Source: Cryptomeria japonica (lineage: Eukaryota; Streptophyta; Pinopsida; Cupressales; Cupressaceae). Taken from it: a stretch of 64,000 bases of DNA. The DNA is taken from the NCBI RefSeq assembly GCF_030272615.1, contig NC_081405.1, forward strand, positions 475,606,008 to 475,670,007, read 5' to 3'. Of the stretch, positions 10,013 to 19,400 are shown piece by piece. The position numbers were made by a program, and so were the translations under genes. Every line of letters starts with the position of its first letter. The first letter of the stretch is position 1. Below the pieces are notes generated by a model that was not told where the DNA came from, did no database searches, and was given only the letters and a program-made list of their open reading frames with translations.

Positions 10013-12300
10013 ATGGTGAACATTCCAATGGTAGATCACCTCAAAGAATGTGTACGCAGTTACAGATGACTGGACGACACAGGAGCAGTGGTATGTATCT
10101 CAAAAACCCATATTGTCAATTTGATGAATTTGACTTGCTTGCAGGACATTGCGGGGCCCACGGGGAATGTAGAAACTGACTTCTGCGCTTATGTGAGGGC
10201 ATCCTGCACTTTTGTAGTGTATTCTACACTTGTGTAGGGTACACAGGTGCAGGTCAATGCAACACAGGCACAAGACTTATCACACAGGAGCAATTGTGCA
10301 TTGGGAGCTCAATTTTGGTCAAAAACAACATGCGAATGATCCGAAAAGGGGGGATAAGGATAGGATAGGTCAAAATAGATGAAAAACACCCTGATTTGGA
10401 CATGAAACAAGGAAATGTAGCCCATAGGAGCAAACCCTAAAACTGACAAAATGTGCCCCAATTGTGAGGTAAAGTCGACAGTATCCATTGATCATGCGGG
10501 AGAACCGATCGAACTGCTTCATGTTACGACATAGACTCAGGAGCACAGACAGAGATATATTAGCAGGACTTGGGATATACTATATCACATTCATGCCTAA
10601 GATTAGGGAAAACATAGGACTGCTTACCGCATTGGTAGAGCGATGGCATTTGGAGACCTCCTCATTCCATCTAGCGACTGGAAAGGCGACTGTGACACTA
10701 GAGGATGTATGGCGTATCCTCCACATTCCGATTCATGGGGAGATGATAGAGTATGACCTGGTGATAGGGAGAGATGCATTATGTAGATTATTTGAGTGTG
10801 ACACAGATGATTTGGACATTGTAGAGAGGGAGATTGGCTAGGAGACCATGGCATCAGAGTATGATTGGCGATATGTGGTGATAGCAGTGGTGATAGCATG
10901 CCTACTAGCAGGGGATAGATGATGACATGGATTCCCTATTGGATGGGGAAGAGTGATAGAGTAGATGGCAATAGAGGGGATGGTGTATGCATGGGGACCA
11001 TGCGTGCTTGCGATGCTAAATTTTTAGTTGCATCAGATAGTATATTAGGGGGTTCAGATGTTGAGCTGTGGAGTCACACTGTTACAGGTATGGGCATTTG
11101 AGCACATAGCCATATGTCGACTGATTGTAGAGAGATAGGTATTACCACACTGACCATATGTGTACTGCTATGGGGGAGCACTGAGATGGGGTCCTTTTGG
11201 ATACATATTGTATTGGCGACATGAGCTAGACAGATTGAGAGAGTTCACATGGAGGCCATATCTTGATTGCCTTGGATGGTCAGATGATAGCGATGAGCTA
11301 CTGTATTGCAGATACAAGAGATACCTAATTGGGTGACCAGTGAATCACCAGAGAGTGATTGAGATGTACCTACCAGAGAGAGTTAGATGACAGTTTGGAG
11401 AGAGGCAGGATGTACCGAGAGGGACTGCACACTTTGCTCGATCTCACAGAGAGACGAGTCAGTGGGGGAGGATGATTCAGCCACTCATAGCATATGCTGA
11501 CTTCACACAGCTATAGCAGAGATAGTGGGATTGGAGATCAGATGTGGAGGATGTCAAGATGACAAAGGAGTATGAGAGATGGTTTGCATGACGATGGCCA
11601 ATTCCATTGACAGTTCTTGATATTCCAGTATCGAGGAGACAAGAGGACTTCCCACTCACCGGAGAGGAGGGAGATGATGAGGATGAGGAGGATGAAGGTG
11701 ATGATGAGGATGAGGGGAATGATGAGGATGGAGATGATGATGAGGGGGATGATGATTATGAGCCAGACTCAGCTGATCAAGAGTCATTGCAGGATATACC
11801 CATAGAGCCGGAGACAGCCGGGATAGAGGAGATGGAGATGTGCAGGGCTACCATAGCGAGTTAGCATGATCATATTGCGACATTAGAGAGATAGAATGCT
11901 ATCTTGAGGACAGAGCAGGATCAATTCAGAGCGGAGATAGCCAGACTTACAGCGGCTCGAGATATAGCAATAGCTCAGGCACAGCGAGAAGAACAGAGAG
12001 TCACTGAGTATATTGGGTCGATTAGGGATGCTAGTGCACGGGAGATGGCACAGATATTGGTAGAGACCGGAGAGGAGATACACCATTGGAGGACATTGTA
12101 TGAGAGTTTAGTTCCACCAGAGCAGAGAGAAGCTTCATATCGGGCACGATCGAGGATAGAGAGCAGGGCACGCTCTCAGAGGTCAGTGAGCAGCATGGGG
12201 GTGAGTGGACCTATGAGACCACCATAGTCAGGACCAGGAGGGACGTCATCCGTGAGACATGGTAGGGATGAGGAGGATAAAGGGAGCACCCAATGACAAA
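10013..12300 (+). pseudogene. Plant mobile domain (PMD) pseudogene, copy 2, antisense to its host element
   Basis: The start is the ATG at 10013, aligned with the intact start at 14153. A stop comes soon after. A stretch with no PMD match (about 10160-10480) may be an intron. The PMD core then runs 10488-10841: FMPKI, LLTALVERWH, SSFHLATG, VTLEDVWRILHIPIHGEM. It continues past TAG/TGA stops through GFPIGWGRV, EHIAICR, REFTWRPYLDCLG and a YLPERVR-type motif to about 11500. A strongly acidic Asp/Glu segment occupies 11660-11800, a coiled coil about 11904-12110, and an Arg/Ser-rich tail ends near 12226. Several stops are CAG-to-TAG or CGA-to-TGA type. PMD proteins act in gene silencing or travel in transposons; here it is cargo of an LTR element and inactive. 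Confidence 0.8.
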
Positions 12301-12432
12301 GGCACATGCTCCTTAGGACAGAGATAGATGACATTATGTAGTGTGACATTATATAGTCATCCTGCGGGCCATACTTAGGAGAGACAGTCCAATTTTGTAC
12401 TCCGATATTATTTTGATATATGATATGATATG

Positions 12433-13789
12433 TGTAGCATCGGAATTAGGAATCATCACAAGATAAGTAGATCAATCAAAACACTAGACAATCAAAGCAA
12501 TATCATGAGAACACTCATTGAAATGAACCTAATTCTAAAGCACATTCAATAGAGGTATGAAAACGAAGCATTCAAAAGAAAACATTATGCAAACCAGATG
12601 TAAGATTGAATACTCCTTCCATGCGGCTCCATTGTTGTTCTTTCCTCTTCAATAGGTTTGTGGATCTCACTTACAAGTGCTCACACAATTGAAAGCAAAA
12701 AGGCTCAAGAGTACTAGAAACAAAAGTCCGGTAGTTTGATAGAAATTTGGACCAGGTTTGATTGAAAATCATCCAATTTATAGAGAAATTGGAGAAATGG
12801 ACAAATTAGCATGAAAGAGATTTGAATAGAATTTCAAATCAATAATAGCAAAGTTATGACATGTTGCTATGCAAAGAGGCTTATGACAATTTTATGACAG
12901 ATTTTATGACAAATTGCCATGTCAAGACAAATTCTATGACAAATTTCTATGTCAAGAACTTATTCTATGACAAATTTCTATGTCAAGAGTATGACGCATG
13001 AAGCACCAAAATAGGGAGAACTAGAGACAAGTTAATTAGGTGGAATTTGAATTAGAAAATTAGAAAATAGGTGTAAATTAGGAATTAGGAAAATAATGAA
13101 ATTAGGAAATTAGAAAATGAGGAAAATAGGAACTTAGTGAATTAATTAATAATTTCTCATTTATCAATTAATTCACAAAGAGGGAATGAAAAATTAGGAA
13201 AATTAGATAAATTAATTAATAATTTTTCATTTATTAATTAATTCATAAAGAGAGGAATAATTAATTAGCCAATCAAATGAAACATTTAATTGCGACACGA
13301 AGACCTAGGATAAATAAATAAATTATTCAATCCTAGAGGAAGAAATGACACACAAGGTTAAATGATTAAATCACAAAACCTTGGAAGACGAATTAGGTCT
13401 TGATGAAAGATAATTGACATCGATCATGATTTTGAATTGATAAATGACCAGTGTTGATAAATGATTTGATTGAGATTGGCTGACAAAAATCAATGACAAA
13501 TTGACCAAATTGACATGATTTAAAAAGGACAAGGATCGATGACGAATCGATCGCAATATGACAAGATTGACAAGGACAAAGATCGACCAAAATCATGACT
13601 GAAGGTTGTTGTCGACAAGACCAAATTCGAAGGTGAGATGATAGAAGAATGACTCGATGCTCGCAAATGATCAAAACCAAGTGCGTGACATAGGAGAAAT
13701 GTTAATACGACGCAAAAACCTAAAATGAGGCAATGCGCAAATGTTAAAGTATGACCTCGCAAGCATTTGACCATTTTTGGGTGTCTACA
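12433..13789 (-). mobile_element. Embedded LTR, minus orientation, third copy
   Basis: On the plus strand it begins TGTAGCATCGG and ends GGGTGTCTACA, 1,357 bp. It aligns along its length with the LTR at 8209-9648 but is more diverged and has a shorter minisatellite. A PPT follows on its right (13790 on), so it is the 3' LTR of the internal region to its right. The five bases to its left (ATATG) have no obvious partner. Confidence 0.75.
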
Positions 13790-13805
13790 TTTTGCCCCTC
13801 TTTGA
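13790..13805 (-). other. Polypurine tract next to the embedded LTR
   Basis: On the minus strand the sequence is CTCAAAGAGGGGCAAAA-like, directly before the LTR start TGTAGACACCC. It matches the PPT at 9649-9664 almost base for base. Confidence 0.7.
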
Positions 13806-14063
13806 GACAATGCGATTTCAAGCATTGTTTCAAAGAGCAATAACTAAAATGCCCCAGACAATAATAATGACATATGTATGCCCCCTCGAGGAATTGGCCG
13901 AAAACATGCGGAAAAGAGGCCAATTGATCGATAAAAATGATAGGATCGAACGGACTGACAATCGGAGATTGGATGCATGAACAACAAGCAATTTAAGGTG
14001 CACAAGACCGCGACCAACATAAGATGGAGAGGACACACGTCCATCTATGCAATGACAAAGAGC

Positions 14064-14070
14064 TATAAAT
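14064..14070 (+). promoter_or_regulatory. TATA box of the antisense PMD gene, copy 3
   Basis: TATAAAT lies 89 bases upstream of the ATG at 14153, the same spacing as in copy 2. The flanking 200 bases are also conserved between the two copies. Confidence 0.55.
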
Positions 14071-14152
14071 GAGACCAAGAGGGTGAAAATTGCTCATTTG
14101 CACTAGCTAAAAAGGAGAATTTGTTGCTCTGGACAAGGACACGTGCAGAGAG

Positions 14153-14347
14153 ATGGCGAACATTCCAAGGGTAGATCACCTCGGAGAATGTGTACGCACA
14201 TTCAAACGATCGGACGACGCAGGAGCAGCAGTATGTATCTCGAAAACCCATGTGTTGAATTTCATGAATTTGACGCGTTTGTGGGATATTGCGGGGATGA
14301 GGAGGATAGAGGAAGCACCCACTGACAGAGGCACGTACTCCTTATGA
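14153..14347 (+). pseudogene. PMD gene copy 3 with its core deleted, 64-codon ORF left
   Basis: The ORF begins MANIPRVDHLGECVRTFKR and reads 64 codons to a TGA. Upstream sequence, start and first ~130 bases match copy 2 from 10013. At the point equal to about 10158 it jumps to sequence equal to about 12264 (GATGAGGAGGATA), so about 2.1 kb containing the whole PMD core, acidic stretch and coiled coil is missing. GGGG lies at both edges, which suggests a microhomology deletion; no GT/AG splice pattern supports splicing. The downstream 3' region (to about 14450) again matches copy 2. What remains is a fused N- and C-terminal stub with no recognisable domain. Confidence 0.7.
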
Positions 14348-15414
14348 CAGACAGTGGACATTATGTAGTTTGACATTTTGTAGTCTGCCTGCGGGCCATA
14401 CTTAGGACAGACAGTCCAATTTTGTACTCCGACATTATTATGATATGTGATATGAGATGCATCAATATGATGGATGCAATATGCTATGACTTATGTTATT
14501 TTGCTATGTATGGATGACTTATGCATTGGTTTATGAACATGTATGGATGCATTTTTATGTAGTTTTGATGTATTTATGAAATGAAATGGATAAAATGCTT
14601 GATGTAATGCTTGATGCAAATGCAAATGTACTAACCAAATGGATGTAGGATGCAGTATATGTGTTCGAATATCGGAGCACTAGACCAAACTGACTATCCA
14701 ACTAGACGGAAGAAGTGTTAGTAAGAAATGAGATAGAAGACAGTTAGAGATGATGAAAACTTGCTTTCAGTAATGCACTTTGTAGGTGAGAACCTTTATT
14801 TTTATTTAGCAAAATGGATGCGTAGCATCATGGCATTGAAGGCCAGAGCTAAAATGCAACCCTGTTTGCAAAAGACAGACACATCACAGACAAACGACAA
14901 TCACAACAAAAAGGAAAAGGACCATGAACCATCCCGGTCACTCTAAATCACTCAGTGACATCATCGAGCAACATAGGAACATGATCGAAGCCAAAGATAA
15001 ATCAATAAAAAGATAAGACACAAAAATTCAAGCAAATCAAACAAACATCTTGATCTTCATTGTCAAAAGTTGAAAGTGCTGATAGGACGATCATGCTGTC
15101 TAGTTTCAGGACATGTGGTATCCCGTCTAAGACAAGACACAGTCTGGTTTCGAGTATACCACACCCTGTATAAGACCCATGATAATAGAGACAAGGACAA
15201 ATGATAGTGATGCTGATATTCGAGTGATAAGACAATTTTGATCAGTTTGAATGTTTGAGTTGACTAAAAAGGTTCATCTATTAACGCATGATTTCATTAA
15301 AGCACAATGTTGGATTGATTGTCGTTGGATGTATACTCAGTGATCTGTCTATGCACAAAGGGAATACTTTATTGCAAAATGTTTGTTTTTGGGAGTTTTA
15401 TACTTTGTGTATTC
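14348..15414. other. Element internal sequence, no gene
   Basis: The first ~100 bases match the 3' region of PMD copy 2. The rest is rich in TGATGCAAATG-type words. I see no coding signal or structural repeat. Confidence 0.4.
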
Positions 15415-15550
15415 TTTTTTCAGGACCTTATTCAATTTTTTTGATCTTTTTTCAGGACATTATTCAATTTTTTTTTTTGGAATTTTTTTCAGGACATTAT
15501 TCAATTTTTTTGGAATTTTTTCAGGACATTATTCAATTTTTATGATCTTT
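15415..15550 (+). repeat. Fourfold repeat of pyrimidine tract plus CAGGACATTATTCAA
   Basis: Four units of the form T(6-8)CAGGAC(C/A)TTATTCAATTTTT occur with their CAG at 15421, 15453, 15490 and 15522. Each looks like a plant 3' splice site (T-rich tract then CAG/G). The intervening T runs vary in length. Confidence 0.8.
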
Positions 15551-16544
15551 TTTTTCAAATTTTTGCCCCCAGTGTCTAGCAAGGCAAAGAATATGATAGG
15601 TGAATAAATAGGCTTGCTGAAATGTTGGTGGATAGAAGGAAGACAAAGGCCTTTTATTATGGAGACAATAAGGATGCAATTTCCAAGGGCTATTGCGTGA
15701 TGGGACAAGAGACTGGATATGACAATGTATAGCAGTGACATGGCATGAGGGACATGTCAAGAGGTTTTTGAAAAATATGTTTTGCATTTCATGTCCTTAT
15801 GTCAGATCAAGATCAAGGGACAAAAAGAGTGTATGGATAGCGATATGATATGGATAGGATAAGCAAGACCAAGAATGGATAAGGGACATGGACTGAAGGT
15901 CGGGATTGGCTAAGGGATAGTGGTAGAAAGTTGCAATAAGGTAGGGAATATGGATGAAAGGTTGTAATAAGAAAATGGATAAATGACCAAAAGCTATGAT
16001 AGACTAAAAGCTGCGAACAAGATGCATGATGCTCATGATGAGCCTTAGCCTTGTCAAGATCAAAGGTGGAAAGGGAAACTGGACATGAGGGACAAGAGGA
16101 TATAAAGGGTAATGACAGGGGTTCGATAGGATAATGAAGGACAATAGGATATGAAGGAAGAGATCTGCCCCCAAGTGTGGTGTGCAAGAAGTTCATAGAT
16201 TACGCATGACGCCTGTTTGCCAGGTTTTCATCACGGTACTTGCCCAAGGCGCCTGTTTGCTAGGTTTTCACCAGTGGACGAATTATTTTTCTTTATTTTT
16301 TTTCTTTTTCTTTTTTTTTCACTTTTTTTTTTTGAATTTTTTTTTTTTTTGATTTTTTTTTTGTTTGAATTTTTTGACTTTTTCAATAGAAGATGGACAC
16401 ATGATAGGGGATGGAAGAAGGACTCAAGCGTTGTTTTGGTTGGATAGTAGCCTTAAAAAAAATTGGACCATGACCTTTAAAAGTATGCTCAAAGACGTTG
16501 GTAGGATAAAGACATGGAAAATGAGATGATACTAAGGCAAGGAT
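15551..16544. other. Element internal sequence with T-rich low complexity
   Basis: No gene is visible. A 20-base direct repeat around CGCCTGTTTGC(C/T)AGGTTTTCA occurs at about 16210 and 16249. From 16276 to 16384 the plus strand is nearly pure T with a few other bases. Sense strand of the host element is minus, where this is an A-rich tract. Confidence 0.5.
16276..16384. repeat. Poly(T)-rich low-complexity tract
   Basis: About 110 bases made of T runs broken by single C, G or A bases. It lies inside the 13.67-kb element and may be a relic of an A-rich coding or tail sequence on the minus strand. Confidence 0.85.
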
Positions 16545-16934
16545 TTACGCAAAGGATTGGATCAAAGGGATCAAAGGATGGAAAATATGCATTGGATAAT
16601 AGGTAGGGTATTGGAAGAATTGGGCTTGAGTGGATGGAAATGAAGGAAAGATCAACCTTGGCACACACCTTGAGGGGTGATGGATTGATGGAGGAAAGAC
16701 GTATTTTGGATATGGAGATTTTGATGAAGGAATAACTTGGGATTTTGGGACATAAGGGCCCAAAATGGATGAAGAAGGTGATGGAGGAACAAATTTGAGA
16801 GGTTTGGATGGAGGAATAGCAACTTTGGATGCCAAGTTGGATTTTTCTTTTTGTGCTTCAAGAAGCTTCTTAGGGATCCACATGGTTTTTGATTTTTCAT
16901 GCTTTTGTGGTTCCTTGGAGTGCATTGCTTGCAT
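16545..16934 (-). pseudogene. Proline-rich element ORF fragment
   Basis: This 129-codon open stretch is rich in Pro, Ser and Lys (SKPLKFVPPSPSSSILGPYV). It repeats the style of the C-terminal part of the 796-codon ORF just upstream in the element's sense, where SLPSILGPYIPPSP occurs. It looks like a duplicated, diverged end of that ORF. It has no known domain and no independent promoter that I can see. I treat it as a decayed element ORF. Confidence 0.4.
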
Positions 16935-17009
16935 GAGGGATTTAGGAACCCATATATATTTTGAATTTTGTTTTTGAGCAATGGTGGGCCTTTGTGGCCT
17001 TTTGGATAT

Positions 17010-19400
17010 TTATTTTTCTTTATAGATCAATTTGTTCTTTGTTTTGACATGTCGATTATATTGGACATGTTGATCCTTGAATACATGTGGATTTCTAGAC
17101 TTATGACTTTTATGCTTGGCATCCAAATTGCTTGGAGGAGGGAATGAATGTCGGTGTGGACGGGAATGATATGGAGGCATGTGGGATGGATGGAAAGTTC
17201 TCCAAGATGTGTGCCTTTGCTGATGTTGCATAGGAGATGGAGGGATATAGGGACCTAGAATGGATGGAAGCGATGATGGGGAAGGTGGACATTTGGATTT
17301 TGACTTTGAAGGGATACCAACGCCTTGAGTGTGAGCTTTGTAGCCATGACCATTAGTATATTCTTTGATATGGAAGGGTTCTTGCTTGTGAAGGTCTACT
17401 CCTTTGCCTTTATGAATATCTTGACTTGTAGGATACTCTTTTCTTTGGGAAGAAGACGTGAGTTCATTATGAGGTGAATATGATATGAGAGAAATAATTA
17501 GATCTTGAAGTGGATTGGATTGCACCAAAGTGGAAGAACCCATTATGCATGTTGAGGGTTCATGAACATCTTGCACTAACACGTTAGAATCATGAGGGGT
17601 ATCAAGATCATGAGAGAGACTAGGATTGTGTAGTGGACATGGTTCAATGATAGGCTCTTCAAGAGATGGAATGGGAGAAATAATGGGATCATCAAAAGAA
17701 ATGCGATCTTGGAGTGAATATGTTGGATTAGGACCAGGAGATGGAGGAACAAGTGGATCTTGTGAAGGATCTGAAGGAATGATTTGATCTTGACAAGGAG
17801 GAAGATCATTGGAATCTTCTTTAAAGGTTCTTTTCTCTTGACTTTCAATGGGATCGTTAGAAAGGATGGAAGGGATATCTTGATCTTTCTCAGGAAGTGG
17901 AATGTCAATGGGATTTGAAAGGACATTGTGTTCATGAAATGGAAGGGGATCATTTGGGATTGGATGGACTGAGATATCTTGATCTTGCTGAGGGAATGGA
18001 GTGTCAATAGGACTTTGGATAGGATGGACAAGAATAGGGGAATCATCATGAGTGTCTGGGAATATGGGGTCCTGGTCAACAATTGGATGGGATGATAAGG
18101 TTTCAGGATTTTGATCTTGATTTTCTTTAGGACTCATTTCTTCATGCTCTAAATTATCCTCTTGACATGGGGTTGGACTTTGGATATGCATGGGGGATTC
18201 TGACAATGAATCAATGTTTTGGCATGAAGGAAGTGCACTTTGAACAGTTGTGATGGATTCTGACAAGGAATCAATGCTTGAACATGAGGAATAGGGACTT
18301 GGAATGGAGTCCTCTAAAACAGATAATGGCAATAAAGTGCATGGTGGCATTGGGTCTTGTATTTCTGAAACGTGACAAGGATGTGCATCATGAACTGGAT
18401 TATCTTGGCAATCAATTATGGATAGCCCTTGCCTAATTGCATCCTTGGGTGTATTGTTTGATGAGGACAATATGGAAGGTTCTTGTGAAACTTCTAGAGG
18501 TGTAGGGATAGATGCCACTGGAGAGTCAATGTGTTTGCGAGGGGATGAGGCATTGCTAGACATAAGTGTATTATCTTGATCTTCCTCAAAGAACTCACTT
18601 GGTAATTTCCTTAAGAGCATTGCAATAAAGCCACCTTTCTTTCGAGGTTTTGACATGATTGGACCTAGAATTTGAACTTGTTTTTGGTTTGATGTCATGT
18701 TTTGATTTTGAACTTGGTTCAATTGTTCTGACATGTTTGAAACTTGGGTTGGTGTGTGCTGCAACCTTTGTTTTTGAATGTTTGGTGGCGGTTGTTGACA
18801 TTGATATGTTGATTGAACTTGTTGATATTCCACCATTGGTTGAACAATTTGTTGACATTGTATTGTTGGTTGGACATATTGTTGAAATTGGACCATTGGT
18901 TGTGTTGGTTGCATATGTTGAACAATTGGTTGTGTCATTGGTTGTGATGGTTGAAAATATGATTGATAGTAAACACCTTCTTGTTCTTGTTGTGGAGGCA
19001 CATAATGTTGAAATTGATGTGGTCTCTTTTCTTGTAATTGTTTCATCATCTCTATTTGGGAGAGGAGAGCTGGTATGTCTGATCGTTCAAGAAGAGATTT
19101 TACATCAATTGGCTCAATCTTTGGATTTTGACCTGGAAATTTTCGAAGCATTTTGGACATTTGTGATCTATTCTTCACAATGTTTTTCACTCTTTGCTCC
19201 AATATCTCATTTTCTTGAGCTAGTTTCTCCTCTAGTTTTTGTATTTGGACATTTAAATCATCATGATAAGTTTGATTGATATTGCCTTGTTGTTGGGCTG
19301 GATAGAATCGTGATTGCATTGTCGGTTGGTATGTCAAACTTTGTTGCATCATTGGCACTTGGAACCTTGTTTCAATAGACATGTCACTATGCAAATGCAA
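17010..19400 (-). CDS. Intact 796-codon Gln/Pro/Ser-rich element ORF, function unknown
   Basis: This is the longest intact ORF in the window, in the sense direction of the 13.67-kb element. Residues about 45-80 form a short coiled coil (IQKLEEKLAQENEILEQRV). Residues about 130-240 are Gln/Pro/Val-rich with QP and QQ repeats. Residues about 245-270 are basic (KPRKKGGFIAMLLRK). Residues about 290-640 are an acidic, Pro/Ser/Asp-rich region with repeated DQD and SLSES motifs. The C-terminus is basic and His/Ser/Pro-rich. I see no zinc knuckle, protease or RT motif. Position after the leader is that expected of gag, but there is no recognisable gag domain. It could be a gag-like or accessory protein of a non-autonomous element. 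The lack of any stop in 2.4 kb contrasts with the decayed DNA around it. Confidence 0.5.
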   Translation of the reverse strand: MHLHSDMSIETRFQVPMMQQSLTYQPTMQSRFYPAQQQGNINQTYHDDLNVQIQKLEEKLAQENEILEQRVKNIVKNRSQMSKMLRKFPGQNPKIEPIDVKSLLERSDIPALLSQIEMMKQLQEKRPHQFQHYVPPQQEQEGVYYQSYFQPSQPMTQPIVQHMQPTQPMVQFQQYVQPTIQCQQIVQPMVEYQQVQSTYQCQQPPPNIQKQRLQHTPTQVSNMSEQLNQVQNQNMTSNQKQVQILGPIMSKPRKKGGFIAMLLRKLPSEFFEEDQDNTLMSSNASSPRKHIDSPVASIPTPLEVSQEPSILSSSNNTPKDAIRQGLSIIDCQDNPVHDAHPCHVSEIQDPMPPCTLLPLSVLEDSIPSPYSSCSSIDSLSESITTVQSALPSCQNIDSLSESPMHIQSPTPCQEDNLEHEEMSPKENQDQNPETLSSHPIVDQDPIFPDTHDDSPILVHPIQSPIDTPFPQQDQDISVHPIPNDPLPFHEHNVLSNPIDIPLPEKDQDIPSILSNDPIESQEKRTFKEDSNDLPPCQDQIIPSDPSQDPLVPPSPGPNPTYSLQDRISFDDPIISPIPSLEEPIIEPCPLHNPSLSHDLDTPHDSNVLVQDVHEPSTCIMGSSTLVQSNPLQDLIISLISYSPHNELTSSSQRKEYPTSQDIHKGKGVDLHKQEPFHIKEYTNGHGYKAHTQGVGIPSKSKSKCPPSPSSLPSILGPYIPPSPMQHQQRHTSWRTFHPSHMPPYHSRPHRHSFPPPSNLDAKHKSHKSRNPHVFKDQHVQYNRHVKTKNKLIYKEK

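Noticed and set aside
14153-14347. Copy 3 of the PMD gene as a spliced retrocopy
   Set aside because: The junction lacks donor/acceptor signals and shows GGGG microhomology; the missing part also includes coding sequence, so a deletion is the simpler reading.
15813-16196. A 127-codon minus-strand ORF rich in Ser, Pro and Leu
   Set aside because: It is low complexity, lacks a domain and is not in frame with the element ORF upstream; likely a chance open frame.
17576-18082. A 168-codon Leu/Ile/Pro-rich minus-strand ORF
   Set aside because: It is an alternative frame within the 796-codon ORF and looks like a composition shadow of it.
18659-19279. A 206-codon plus-strand ORF rich in Leu and Val
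   Set aside because: It is antisense to the Gln-rich coding part of the 796-codon ORF; the TTG/CAA complement gives Val/Leu runs. No domain is visible.
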